From Streptomyces sp. TRM70350 (GTDB lineage Bacteria > Actinomycetota > Actinomycetes > Streptomycetales > Streptomycetaceae), in the NCBI RefSeq assembly GCF_019219825.1, contig NZ_JAHUXH010000003.1, forward strand, positions 186,001 to 250,000: a DNA stretch of 64,000 nucleotides. The letters are read 5' to 3'. Positions 36,170 through 44,834 of the stretch are shown in pieces (within the stretch, counting starts at the first letter, position 1; each line of letters begins with the position of its first letter). The translations under genes and the position numbers were made by a program. The notes under the pieces are model-generated. The model saw nothing but the letters and a program-made list of their open reading frames with translations. It had not been told where the DNA came from and ran no database searches.

Positions 36170-37093
36170 ATGATCCGTATCAGGGCCCTCGGGCTGCCCG
36201 CCGTGTTCTTCGCCGTCGGCACCGGGCTCGTCCTCCATGTCCGCCGGACGCTGCTGCGTGAACTCAGACAGGCCCGCCGGGTCGCGGGTGCCGCACAGAG
36301 CGCGCTGTTACGGCCGCTGCCCCCACGCATCGACGGGCTGAACGTCGCCGCGGCCCAGCTGACCGCCGAGCGTGGTTCCAGCGTCGGCGGTGATCTGTAC
36401 GAGGTCATCGCCACCGAGCACGGTGTGCGGGTCGTGATGGGCGACGTACGGGGGCACGGACTCGACGCGATCGCGACGGTCGCCGCCTTGCTGGGCAGTT
36501 TCCGTGAGGCCGTGCACGACGAGCCGGAACTCGGCCGGGTGCTGCGCAGGCTGGATCGTGCGCTGGCCCGGCATCTGCGCGAGCGTTCGCGCGTGGAGCA
36601 GGCCGAGGAGTTCGTCACCGTCCTGCTGCTGGAGATCGGCGAGAACGGCGAGGTACGGGCGCTCAACTGCGGGCATCCCTGGCCGTACCGGCTGCGCGAG
36701 ACCGGGGTCGAGCCCTTTGCCCGGGCCGAGCCTCTGCCGCCGCTCGGGCCGTTCCCGCTGCCGGCCGACCTGCCCGCCGTACGCCACGGCGAACTGCGCC
36801 CCGGTGAGGCCCTGTTGCTCTACACGGACGGCGCCGAGGACGCCCGGGACGCGCACGGCCGCTTCTTCCCCCTGCCGGACGTGCTGACGGAGTCCGTACG
36901 CAACGGTGCGAACTCGCCGGCGTCCGTCCTGGGCACCGTATTCACGCGCCTGTTACGCCATACCAGCGGCAGCCCACCCGATGACGTAGCCCTCCTGGTG
37001 CTGCGCAACGAACGTCACCTCAGCCGCCCTCCAGGGGCGCGGGGAACTGCGCGACAAGCCCCCACGCACCCGCAGCCGACAACGCGACGTTAG
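36170..37093 (+). CDS. PP2C-type (SpoIIE-like) phosphatase with two TTA codons and repeat-derived tail
   Basis: A 307-residue protein with one N-terminal membrane helix (about 7-23) and a SpoIIE-like PP2C domain: SSVGGDLYEVIATEHGVRVV, MGDVRGHGLDAIATVAALLG, NCGHPWPYRL, LLYTDGAEDARDAHGRFFPL and SGSPPDDVALLVLRN. Such enzymes dephosphorylate Ser/Thr in partner-switching control of sigma factors. Two TTA leucine codons (36308-36310, 36953-36955) suggest bldA dependence. The last ~20 residues ([15 protein letters not shown]...) are translated from a dispersed intergenic repeat, so the native stop has apparently been displaced. No anti-sigma or anti-anti-sigma gene is adjacent. Confidence 0.88.
   Translation: MIRIRALGLPAVFFAVGTGLVLHVRRTLLRELRQARRVAGAAQSALLRPLPPRIDGLNVAAAQLTAERGSSVGGDLYEVIATEHGVRVVMGDVRGHGLDAIATVAALLGSFREAVHDEPELGRVLRRLDRALARHLRERSRVEQAEEFVTVLLLEIGENGEVRALNCGHPWPYRLRETGVEPFARAEPLPPLGPFPLPADLPAVRHGELRPGEALLLYTDGAEDARDAHGRFFPLPDVLTESVRNGANSPASVLGTVFTRLLRHTSGSPPDDVALLVLRNERHLSRPPGARGTARQAPTHPQPTTRR
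37031..37065 (+). repeat. Dispersed ~35-bp repeat, copy 5 (inside a coding end)
   Basis: CCAGGGGCGCGGGGAACTGC then GCGACAAGCCCCC. It is translated as [11 protein letters not shown] at the C-terminus of the PP2C phosphatase. Confidence 0.85.
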
Positions 37094-37307
37094 CCCCACG
37101 GTCCCACCGCCCAGCCCCCGGCAGGGCCGCCGCACTGTACGAGGGGGAGCCGGCGGCCCGGCCGGCCTCTTTCGAGGCATTTCAGTCAACCGGTTGGAAA
37201 CTCTCCGCAACAGCGCGCGCACAGCGCGGATTCGCGCGTTCCGTTCACACCCCGTGTGAAGCCGGATTCACTACGCTGTCGACACCGAGCCACCCGGGGG
37301 GCCTCCC

Positions 37308-38648
37308 ATGCAGCCCAACACTCTGCTCGACGCGATCCTGGACGAGGCGGGGATCTCGCACGCCGGTCTCGCGGCCCATGTGAACCAGGCCGGTCGCGTG
37401 CGCGGACTCGTGCTGCGCTACGAACACACCGCCGTGGCACGGTGGTTGAAGGGCCAGCGGCCGCGCGGGCAGGTGCCCGACCTGATCTGCGAGGTGCTCG
37501 CCGCCCGCCTGCACCGGCCCGTCACCCTCGACGACATCGGCCTCGGCGTCCCGGACCAGCCCGCCACCCCGCACGCCGGTTCGCTGTCCGGGTTCGTCGA
37601 GCGCGCCACCGCCCTGTGGCGCTCCGACGAACAGCAGCGCCCGCACGTGCTCGGCGCGCCCGCGGTGACCGGGACGCCCGCCGTGATGCCGGTGTGGGAG
37701 TGGGAGAACCCGCCGGAGGACGTGGACGTCTCCCGTGGCGGTCGCCACCGGGTCACCCAGGCCGACATCGAGATGCTGCGCGCCGCCCGCGCCCACTACG
37801 AGCAGATGTACCGCAAGGCCGGCGGCGTCGCGACCCGCGCCCGGATCGTCGGCTTCCTCAACGCCGAGACCGCGCCGCTGCTGCGCGGCAGCTACACCGA
37901 CGCCACGGGGCGACAACTGCACCGGGCCACGGGCGGGCTGGTCGCGATCGCGGGCATCTGCGCGTACGACTCCGACGCGCACGGCCTCGCCCAGCGCTAC
38001 TTCCACCAGGCGCTCCGGCTCGCCAAGGCCAGCGGCGACCGCGGACTCGGCGCCTATGTGATCGCGCTGCTGGTCAACCAGTCGCTGTTCATGAAGGAGT
38101 ACCGCCAGGCCGTCGCCTTCGCCGAGGCCGCGCTGCGCGCCGCCGGAAAGCAGATCACCCCGGCCCTCGCCTCCGACCTGTACGCGATGCAGGCGAAGGC
38201 GTACGCCCACCTCGGCGACGGCACGAGCGCCCTGTCCTGCATCCGGCGGGCCGAGCAGGCCGCCGAACGCATCCGGCGCGGGTACGAACCGGACGAGACC
38301 GGCTATGTCCAGCCGGGCCTGGTCAACGTCCAGGTGGCGGAGGCGCTGCTCAGCCTCGGCGAGCTGGCCGCCGCCGGGGAGCATGCCGCGGCCGCCGTGG
38401 ACACCCCGGCGCACGACCGGGGCCGGGTGCACCGGCTCGCCATGCTCAGCACCATCGAACTGCGCCAGGGCAACGCGGAGAAGGCGGTGGCCACGGCGGT
38501 GCGGATGGCCGAGCAGGCCCGCGGCATGGAGTCCCAGCGGCTGCGTGACAGACTCCGGGCGGTGCGCGAGCACCTGGCGCGCAGCGGCGGCGCGGGCACG
38601 GCCGAGGCCGCCGAACTCATCGACGGCGCCCTGCGCGTACCGCTGTAA
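37308..38648 (+). CDS. NsdA-like TPR transcriptional regulator
   Basis: A 446-residue regulator. The N-terminal ~75 residues form an XRE-like DNA-binding domain (LLDAILDEAGISHAGLAAHV, ARWLKGQRPRGQVPDLICEV). The rest is helical with TPR-like repeats (FHQALRLAKASGDRGLGAYV, AMQAKAYAHLGDGTSALSCI, RVHRLAMLSTIELRQGNAEK). It resembles the NsdA/Streptomyces TPR-regulator group, whose founding member represses antibiotic production and sporulation in S. coelicolor. It is encoded alone; no target is visible. ATG follows GGGGGGCC 6-10 nt upstream. Confidence 0.85.
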   Translation: MQPNTLLDAILDEAGISHAGLAAHVNQAGRVRGLVLRYEHTAVARWLKGQRPRGQVPDLICEVLAARLHRPVTLDDIGLGVPDQPATPHAGSLSGFVERATALWRSDEQQRPHVLGAPAVTGTPAVMPVWEWENPPEDVDVSRGGRHRVTQADIEMLRAARAHYEQMYRKAGGVATRARIVGFLNAETAPLLRGSYTDATGRQLHRATGGLVAIAGICAYDSDAHGLAQRYFHQALRLAKASGDRGLGAYVIALLVNQSLFMKEYRQAVAFAEAALRAAGKQITPALASDLYAMQAKAYAHLGDGTSALSCIRRAEQAAERIRRGYEPDETGYVQPGLVNVQVAEALLSLGELAAAGEHAAAAVDTPAHDRGRVHRLAMLSTIELRQGNAEKAVATAVRMAEQARGMESQRLRDRLRAVREHLARSGGAGTAEAAELIDGALRVPL

Positions 38649-38723
38649 ACCGGCGCTCGAGCACCGACACCTCAGAGTCCCTGCTGCGATATTGCCCCTT
38701 ACTCGACGGAAGGTGGCAGAACC

Positions 38724-39287
38724 GTGCAGTGGACGAAACAGAGTGAACAAACTGTCTATGAAAACCGCTGGTTCAGCGTCAACCTCGCGGATGTGGAGCT
38801 GCCGGACGGCCGACACCTCGACCACTTCCTGATACGGCTGCGGCCGGTCGCGGTGGCCACGGTGGTGAACGAGGCGAACGAGGTCCTGCTCCTGTGGCGG
38901 CACCGCTTCATCACCGACAGCTGGGGGTGGGAACTGGCGGCGGGTGTCGTCGAGGACGGCGAGGACATCGCGGGCGCGGCCGCCCGGGAGCTGGAGGAGG
39001 AGACGGGCTGGCGGCCGGGACCGCTGCGGCACCTGATGAGCGTGGAGCCGTCCAACGGCCTCACCGACGCCCGGCACCACATCTACTGGGCCGACGAGGG
39101 CGAGTACGTCGGACACCCGGTGGACGACTTCGAGTCGGACCGCAGGGAGTGGGTGCCCCTCAAGATCGTCCCCGACCTGGTCGCCCGCGGCGAGGTCCCG
39201 GCCGCCAATATGGCCGCCGCGCTGCTGTTACTGCACCACCTCAGGCTCGGCCAGGACACGTTGCCCTCACGCGCACACGGTGTGTGA
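38724..39287 (+). CDS. Nudix hydrolase (ADP-sugar type) with a TTA codon
   Basis: A 187-residue Nudix hydrolase. The full Nudix box runs from Gly74 to Trp96, with REL at 88-90 and the metal-binding Glu cluster at 91-93. The layout, with an N-terminal VYENRWFSVNLADVELPDGR segment, resembles ADP-ribose pyrophosphatases. It hydrolyses a nucleoside diphosphate derivative in the cytoplasm; substrate unproven. Leu169 is encoded by TTA (39228-39230), near the C-terminus. The start is GTG. A strong bidirectional terminator separates it from the convergent dehydrogenase. Confidence 0.9.
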   Translation: MQWTKQSEQTVYENRWFSVNLADVELPDGRHLDHFLIRLRPVAVATVVNEANEVLLLWRHRFITDSWGWELAAGVVEDGEDIAGAAARELEEETGWRPGPLRHLMSVEPSNGLTDARHHIYWADEGEYVGHPVDDFESDRREWVPLKIVPDLVARGEVPAANMAAALLLLHHLRLGQDTLPSRAHGV

Positions 39288-39294
39288 ACGAATC

Positions 39295-39320
39295 GGCCCG
39301 GCACCCCACGGTGCCGGGCC
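39295..39320. terminator. Bidirectional terminator between convergent genes
   Basis: GGCCCGGCACC (39295-39305) pairs perfectly with GGTGCCGGGCC (39310-39320), loop CCAC. It serves the Nudix gene and the 3-hydroxyacyl-CoA dehydrogenase gene. Confidence 0.85.
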
Positions 39321-39342
39321 CGACAAGCGTCGCGGTCCGTGT

Positions 39343-40218
39343 TCAGCCGTACGTGTAGAAGCCCGAGCCGCTCTTGCGGCCCAGCCGCCCCGCGTCGACC
39401 ATCCGCTGGAGCAGCGGGGGAGCGGCGTAGAGCGGCTCCTTGTACTCCTCGTACATGCTCTGCGCCACCGAGGTCACCGTGTCCAGACCGATCAGGTCGG
39501 ACAGCCGCAGCGGGCCCATCGGGTGGGCGCAGCCGAGCTCCATGCCGTTGTCGATGTCCTCGCGGCTGGCGATGCCCGACTCGAACATCCGGATCGCGGA
39601 GAGCAGGTAGGGGATCAGCAGCGCGTTCACCACGAAGCCGGAGCGGTCCTGGGCGCGGATGCTGTGCTTGCCCAGCGTCTTCTCGGCGAACAGCTGGGCC
39701 CGGCCCAGCGTGCCCTCGGAGGTGGTCAGCGCCGGGATCAGCTCGACCAGCTGCTGCACCGGGGCCGGGTTGAAGAAGTGGATGCCGATGACCTGGTCGG
39801 GACGCGAGGTGGCGACCGCCAGCTTCACCAGCGGGATGGAGGAGGTGTTCGAGGCCAGGATCGCGTCCGGACGGGTCACCACCTGGTCGAGCACCTGGAA
39901 GATCTCGGTCTTGACCTGCTCGTTCTCGACGACGGCCTCGATCACCAGGTCGCGGTCGGCGAACTCGCCGAGGTTGGTGGTGAAGCTCAGGCGCGCCTGC
40001 GTCGCCTCCTGCTCCGCCTCGCTGATCTTGCCCCGCTCGGCCGCCTTGGACAGGGAGTTGAACAGCCGGGTACGGCCGATCTCCAGGGCCTCGCCGGTGG
40101 TCTCGGCGACCTTCACGTCCAGTCCGGCGCGGGCGCACACCTCGGCGATGCCCGCTCCCATCTGGCCGCAGCCCACCACTCCGACGCGCGCGATATCTCC
40201 CGCTGGGATGCCCGTCAC
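39343..40218 (-). CDS. 3-hydroxybutyryl-CoA dehydrogenase
   Basis: A 291-residue 3-hydroxyacyl-CoA dehydrogenase. The NAD-binding GVVGCGQMGAGIAEVCARAG is at the N-terminus; IEAVVENEQVKTEIF, SNTSSIPLVKLA and HFFNPAPVQQLVELI include the catalytic His region, and the C-terminal domain has SGFVVNALLIPYLLSAIRMF. It interconverts acetoacetyl-CoA and 3-hydroxybutyryl-CoA in fatty acid or butyrate metabolism. GTG start. It is encoded alone, so the physiological route is not defined by context. Confidence 0.92.
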   Translation of the reverse strand: MTGIPAGDIARVGVVGCGQMGAGIAEVCARAGLDVKVAETTGEALEIGRTRLFNSLSKAAERGKISEAEQEATQARLSFTTNLGEFADRDLVIEAVVENEQVKTEIFQVLDQVVTRPDAILASNTSSIPLVKLAVATSRPDQVIGIHFFNPAPVQQLVELIPALTTSEGTLGRAQLFAEKTLGKHSIRAQDRSGFVVNALLIPYLLSAIRMFESGIASREDIDNGMELGCAHPMGPLRLSDLIGLDTVTSVAQSMYEEYKEPLYAAPPLLQRMVDAGRLGRKSGSGFYTYG

Positions 40219-40388
40219 ATCGTCCCCTTCGCTGATCTACGCCTCCGGCAGGTCCGCCGGGTTCGGTGCCTGCTCCGTTCGTGCACGTTACCCGTAAGTA
40301 TCGATGATCGATCGCCGGGGTCGGGGCATGCTGTGCCGCGGAGACGATCCGTGACCGAGCGGATCCGCAGGGTATGGGGTGTTTGTTC

Positions 40389-41612
40389 ATGGGACGGCTG
40401 TCACGTCGGGCGTTCGCGCTGGCCGCACTGTCGACGCTGGTGATGGCGGGCGACGCGAGTGCCGCCCCCGCGCGACGGACGCACGCCGCCACCGAGATGC
40501 GCGGGGTGTGGCTGGCCACCGTGACCAACCGGGACTGGCCGTCGCGCGCGGGCCTGACCGCCGCACAGCAGCGCACAGAGTTGCTCGCCCACCTCGACAC
40601 GGCGGCCCGGCTCCGGCTGAACACGGTGATCCTCCAGGTGCGGCCGACGGCCGACGCGCTGTGGCCGTCGCCGTACGAGCCGTGGTCGCAGTACCTCACC
40701 GGCACCCAGGGCCGGGACCCCGGCTGGGACCCGCTCGGCACGGCCGTCGCCGAGGCGCACGCCCGGGGGCTCCAGTTGCACGCCTGGTTCAACCCGCTGC
40801 GCGTCGCCGTGCACGCCGACCGGAGCCGCCTCGTCGCCTCCCACCCGGCCCGGCGGCACCCCGAGTGGGTGGTGCCGTACGGCGGCAAGCTCTACTACAA
40901 CCCGGGGCTGCCGGAGGTCCGTACCTTCGTGCTGGACGCGATGCTGCACGCGGTGGCGAAGTACCCGGTCGACGCCGTCCACTTCGACGACTACTTCTAC
41001 CCGTACCCGATCGCAGGCCATGCCTTCGACGACGACGAGGCCTACGACACCCACGGCGGCGCCTTCTCCCACCGCGCCGACTGGCGGCGGGACAACATCA
41101 ACCGGCTGGTGCGCGACATGGCGGCCCGCATCAAGCAGATCCGCCCCGGCACCCGCTTCGGGATCAGCCCCTTCGGGGTGTGGCGCAACGCCTCCACCGA
41201 CCCGCGCGGCTCGGACACGCGGGCGCTGCAGTCGTACGACGAGATCTACGCGGACACCCGCAGGTGGGTGCGGGAGAACTGGGTCGACTACATCTGCCCG
41301 CAGCTGTACTGGCACATCGGCAACTCCGCCGCCGACTACGCCAAGCTCGTGCCCTGGTGGGCGGAGGTGGCGCGGGGCACCGGGACACAGCTGTACGTGG
41401 GGGAGGCGCTGTACAAGGCCGGTGTCCCGGGGCAGCCCGCGGCCTGGCAGGATCCGGCCGAGCTGTCCCGGCACCTGACGTACGCCCGGGACTTCCCGGA
41501 GGTGCGCGGGCATGTCTTCTTCGCCGCCGGCGAGATGGCGGCGGACGACCACGGGGCCATGGCGCGGGTGGTCGCCGACCACTACCAGCGGCCGGCGACG
41601 CCCCCGCGCTGA
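40389..41612 (+). CDS. Secreted GHL10/YngK-like glycoside hydrolase, probable Tat substrate
   Basis: A 407-residue exported hydrolase of the GHL10 (DUF4015-type) family. The signal MGRLSRRAFALAALSTLVMA contains the twin-arginine SRRAFAL, suggesting Tat export. The barrel begins at EMRGVWLATVTNRDWPSRAG, and DAVHFDDYFYPYPI and FGISPFGVWR hold the conserved acidic and aromatic residues. Related proteins act on cell-wall or exopolysaccharide. An ATG 15 nt upstream (40374) is possible but overlaps the likely ribosome-binding site. Encoded alone, divergent from the dehydrogenase gene. Confidence 0.87.
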   Translation: MGRLSRRAFALAALSTLVMAGDASAAPARRTHAATEMRGVWLATVTNRDWPSRAGLTAAQQRTELLAHLDTAARLRLNTVILQVRPTADALWPSPYEPWSQYLTGTQGRDPGWDPLGTAVAEAHARGLQLHAWFNPLRVAVHADRSRLVASHPARRHPEWVVPYGGKLYYNPGLPEVRTFVLDAMLHAVAKYPVDAVHFDDYFYPYPIAGHAFDDDEAYDTHGGAFSHRADWRRDNINRLVRDMAARIKQIRPGTRFGISPFGVWRNASTDPRGSDTRALQSYDEIYADTRRWVRENWVDYICPQLYWHIGNSAADYAKLVPWWAEVARGTGTQLYVGEALYKAGVPGQPAAWQDPAELSRHLTYARDFPEVRGHVFFAAGEMAADDHGAMARVVADHYQRPATPPR

Positions 41613-41613
41613 A

Positions 41614-41814
41614 TCACTGCCCGGGGGTGGTTTCCCTGTGCCGGATCTCGGTGTCGGGGCCGGGTGAGCACAGTCCCTCGTGCCCGTCCTGGAAACGGAC
41701 GCGGTACGGGGGTTCGCCCTTCTGGCCCAGCACTTCGACGATCTCGCCGACCTTGTCGTGCTGTCCGACCACCCTGCCGTGCTGGACAAGCTGGTCGCCC
41801 ACGCTTGCGCGCAT
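41614..41814 (-). CDS. DUF1918 small protein
   Basis: A 66-residue DUF1918 protein: MRASVGDQLVQHGRVVGQHD, then KVGEIVEVLG and YRVRFQDGHEGLCSPGPD. It is a small SH3-like barrel conserved in actinobacteria; function unknown. The start at 41814 follows GAGGAGG at 6 nt; the GTG 15 nt upstream does not. It converges with the GHL10 gene with only 1 nt between the stops. Confidence 0.9.
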   Translation of the reverse strand: MRASVGDQLVQHGRVVGQHDKVGEIVEVLGQKGEPPYRVRFQDGHEGLCSPGPDTEIRHRETTPGQ

Positions 41815-41903
41815 CTGGGGCCTCCTCACGATGTGCGGGAGCAGCGGTCCATGACTTTGAGTCTACGGCGGACGGCGCCGGTCGGTACCGGCGCGAACGC
41901 CAC

Positions 41904-42818
41904 TCAACCCCGCGCCCGTTGCGTGACGGCGATGCAGACGAGCACGGCCGCGGCCGTCAACGGGGCGGCCACTGTCAGGTGCTCGCCCAGCAGCAGCACC
42001 GACCACACCAGTGTGAGCAGCGGCTGGGCCAACTGCAACTGGCTGGCCTTGGGGATGCCGATGGCCGCCATGCCCCGGTACCAGACGACCAGCCCCAGGA
42101 ACTGCGAGCCCGCCGCGACCCAGAGCACTCCCGTCACGCTGTGCAAGGTGAGCTGCACGGGTTCGTACGACAGGGTCAACGCGGTGGCGGGCACGGTGAG
42201 CGGCAGACACAGCACCAGCGCCCAGCCGATCACCTGCCAGCCCGGCATGACCCGCGCCAGCCGCCCGCCCTCGGTGTAGCCGGCGGCGCACACCAGCAGT
42301 GCCGCGAAGAGATACAGGTCGGCGGTGGACAGGGCGCCGCCGCTCTGCTGGACCGTGAACGCCAGTACCGCCGCCGCGCCGACCAGCGCCGCCGCCCAGA
42401 AGGTGCGGGAGGGACGGCTGCCGACGCGCAGGGCGGACAGCAGCGCCGTCGTCAACGGCAGCAGGCCGACCACGACGGCGGCGTGGGCGGTGGTCGACGT
42501 CTGCAGGGCGAGCGTGGTGAGCAGCGGGAAACCGAAGACGACACCGCCCGCGACGACCGCGAGGCCGGGCCAGTGCTGCCGGGCGGGCAGCGGAACCCGC
42601 AGGGCCAGCAGGCACGCGCCCGCGATCAGCGCCGCGAGCGCGGTGCGTACGGCGACCAGCGACCAGGGCCCGAAGCCCTCCAGGCCCCAGGCGGTGGCCG
42701 GGAACGTGAGCGAGAAGACGGTGACGCCGAGGGCGGCCTGGAGGGTGCCGAGGGTGGCCTTCGGTGCGCCGCTGACCGCTATCCGGCTCGGCGCGATAGC
42801 GCTACTCTCTGGTCTCAT
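41904..42818 (-). CDS. EamA/DMT-family exporter
   Basis: A 304-residue ten-helix membrane protein of the EamA drug/metabolite transporter superfamily, with the internal two-repeat pattern (TFPATAWGLEGFGPWSLVAV in repeat 1, GSQFLGLVVWYRGMAAIGIP in repeat 2). It exports small metabolites such as amino acids. Its ATG (42816-42818) overlaps the ATG of the divergent MocR regulator (42817-42819) in the shared CATG, so the two genes cannot have conventional separate leaders and must be co-controlled through the palindrome around the start codons. Confidence 0.88.
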   Translation of the reverse strand: MRPESSAIAPSRIAVSGAPKATLGTLQAALGVTVFSLTFPATAWGLEGFGPWSLVAVRTALAALIAGACLLALRVPLPARQHWPGLAVVAGGVVFGFPLLTTLALQTSTTAHAAVVVGLLPLTTALLSALRVGSRPSRTFWAAALVGAAAVLAFTVQQSGGALSTADLYLFAALLVCAAGYTEGGRLARVMPGWQVIGWALVLCLPLTVPATALTLSYEPVQLTLHSVTGVLWVAAGSQFLGLVVWYRGMAAIGIPKASQLQLAQPLLTLVWSVLLLGEHLTVAAPLTAAAVLVCIAVTQRARG

Positions 42819-42831
42819 GCAACAGAGTAGC
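42801..42831. promoter_or_regulatory. Palindromic operator centred on the shared CATG start codons
   Basis: GCTACTCT (42801-42808) and AGAGTAGC (42824-42831) form perfect 8-bp arms with their centre at 42816, exactly in CATG. TACTCT in each arm is 8 nt from a start codon and could be the -10 of leaderless divergent promoters. Likely MocR binding site; inference from symmetry and position. Confidence 0.6.
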
Positions 42832-44253
42832 AGTGTCAAGGAACTGGCAGACCAACTGCGACGGGAGCTCGACCACTACTCTCCCGGTGGAAAGCTCCCG
42901 TCCAGCCGGGCCCTCGTGGAACGGTTCCGGGTGAGCCCGGTGACCGTCTCGCGGGCCCTCGCCCACCTTGTTGCCGAGGGGCTGGTGGTGACCCGGCCGG
43001 GCGCCGGTGCCTTCCGCGCACTTCCGCATGCCGGGGGCGCTCCCGCGGGCGACACCTCGTGGCAGGAGGTGGCGCTCAGCGCGGACAGCGCCGCCGACGT
43101 CGTACCGCGCACCGTGGACGCCTCCGGGGTCACCGTCTCGCTCGCCGTGCCGCCGCCGGGGGTGACCGAGTTCAACGGCGGCTATCTGCATCCGTCGCTC
43201 CAGCCGGAGAAGGCCATGGCGGCCGCGCTGTCCCGGGCCGGCCGGCGTCCGGGCGCGTGGGGGCGGCCGCCGCTGGAGGGGCTGCCGGAGCTGCGCGAGT
43301 GGTTCGCGCGCAGCATCGGCGACACCGTCACGGCCGCCGAGGTGCTGATCACGTCGGGCGGCCAGTCGGCGCTGACGACGGCCCTGCGTGCCCTGGCCCC
43401 GCCCGGCGCGCCGGTGCTGGTGGAGTCACCGACGTACCCGGGCATGCTGGCGATCGCCCGCGCGGCGGGCCTGCGCCCCGTGCCGGTGCCGGTGGACGCG
43501 GACGGGGTCAGGCCCGCGCTGCTCGCCGACGCGTTCCGGGCGACCGGGGCGCGGGTCTTCGTCTGCCAGCCGCTGTTCCAGAACCCCACCGGCGCGGTCC
43601 TCGCCCCCCAGCGGCGCGGTGAGGTGCTGCGCATCGCGCGGGCGGCCGGGGCGTTCGTGATCGAGGACGACTTCGTGCGACGGCTGGTGCACGCGGACGC
43701 CGGGCCGTTGCCGCGTCCGCTGGCCGCCGACGACCCGGACGGCGTGGTGGTGCACGTCTGCTCGCTCACCAAGGCGACCTCGCCGAGCTTCCGGGTGAGC
43801 GCCCTGGCTGCGCGCGGGCCGGTGCTGGAGCGGCTGCGGGCCATCCAGGTGGTCGACACCTTCTTCGTGCCCCGGCCGCTGCAGGAGGCGGCCCTGGAGC
43901 TGGTCGGCTCGCCCGCCTGGCCCCGCCATCTGCGCACCGTCTCGACGGAACTGAAGGCCCGCAGAGACGCGATGACGGCGGCGCTCGGCCTGTACCTGCC
44001 CGAACTCACCCTCCCGCACATCCCCTCGGGCGGCTACCACCTCTGGCTCCGCCTCCCCGACGGCACCGACGAGCCCGCCTTCACCGCGGCCGCCCTCCGC
44101 GCCGGCGTGGCCCTCGCCCCCGGCCGCCCCTACTTCAGCGCCGAACCCCCGGCGGGACACGTCCGCCTGAGCTTCGCGGCGGTGGCGGGGACGGGGGAGA
44201 TCACGGAGGGGGTACGACGGCTGCGTACCGCCTGTGACGAGGTCCTGGGATAA
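42817..44253 (+). CDS. MocR-family (GntR/aminotransferase) regulator
   Basis: A 478-residue MocR regulator. An N-terminal GntR winged helix (KLPSSRALVERFRVSPVTVS) is joined by a linker to a fold-type I aminotransferase-like domain (LITSGGQSALTTALRALAPP, CQPLFQNPTGAVLAPQRRGE), with the PLP lysine in CSLTKATSPSFRVS. Such proteins use PLP or a PLP-amine adduct as effector. The divergent DMT exporter is the obvious target. No leader is left between the genes, implying autoregulation at the start codon itself. Confidence 0.92.
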   Translation: MQQSSSVKELADQLRRELDHYSPGGKLPSSRALVERFRVSPVTVSRALAHLVAEGLVVTRPGAGAFRALPHAGGAPAGDTSWQEVALSADSAADVVPRTVDASGVTVSLAVPPPGVTEFNGGYLHPSLQPEKAMAAALSRAGRRPGAWGRPPLEGLPELREWFARSIGDTVTAAEVLITSGGQSALTTALRALAPPGAPVLVESPTYPGMLAIARAAGLRPVPVPVDADGVRPALLADAFRATGARVFVCQPLFQNPTGAVLAPQRRGEVLRIARAAGAFVIEDDFVRRLVHADAGPLPRPLAADDPDGVVVHVCSLTKATSPSFRVSALAARGPVLERLRAIQVVDTFFVPRPLQEAALELVGSPAWPRHLRTVSTELKARRDAMTAALGLYLPELTLPHIPSGGYHLWLRLPDGTDEPAFTAAALRAGVALAPGRPYFSAEPPAGHVRLSFAAVAGTGEITEGVRRLRTACDEVLG

Positions 44254-44293
44254 CCGGTCGACGCCCGCGCGCCCGCCCTGCGAGCATCCCGCC

Positions 44294-44731
44294 ATGACCG
44301 ACCTGCCGCCCCTCGCCGAGGGCTACGAGATCTCCACCGACTCCGACCGCATCGACGCCGAGCGCGTGCACAGGTGGCTGTCCACCGACGCGTACTGGGC
44401 GATCGGGCGGCCACGGGAGCAGCAGGACCGGGCCGTCGCCGGGTCGCTCAACTTCGGGGTGTACGCAACCGTTTCGGGGGAGCAGGTCGCGTATGCGCGG
44501 GTCGTCACCGATCTGGCGACCTTCGCGTGGCTGTGCGACGTGTACGTCGATCCGTCGGTGCGCGGCAAGGGCATCGGCACGGCGCTCGTCGAGGCCGTCC
44601 GCGAGCATCTGCGGCCGCACGGGCTGCGCCGCATACTGCTGGCCACGCACGATGCGCACGGCGTGTACGAGAAGCTCGGGTTCGCGCCGCTGGCGCGGCC
44701 GGAGGAATGGATGGCGCTGTATTTCGAGTGA
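44294..44731 (+). CDS. GNAT-family N-acetyltransferase
   Basis: A 145-residue GNAT protein. CDVYVDPSVRGKGIGTALVE is the acetyl-CoA-binding motif A, followed by LLATHDAHGVYEKLGFAPL (motif B) and an EEWMALYFE end typical of a large uncharacterised group. It acetylates an unknown amine or protein. It starts 40 nt after the MocR gene, so they may be cotranscribed. Start ATG 44294 is the one with the expected N-terminal length. Confidence 0.87.
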   Translation: MTDLPPLAEGYEISTDSDRIDAERVHRWLSTDAYWAIGRPREQQDRAVAGSLNFGVYATVSGEQVAYARVVTDLATFAWLCDVYVDPSVRGKGIGTALVEAVREHLRPHGLRRILLATHDAHGVYEKLGFAPLARPEEWMALYFE

Positions 44732-44834
44732 GTTGTCCGGCTGATCCTGACCTTCCGGTAAGGATTCGCGGCGCCTCCATAACTCACGCGTAACGCCTCT
44801 TGACCTGCTCACTCTCCGGGCACACGATCCCCGC

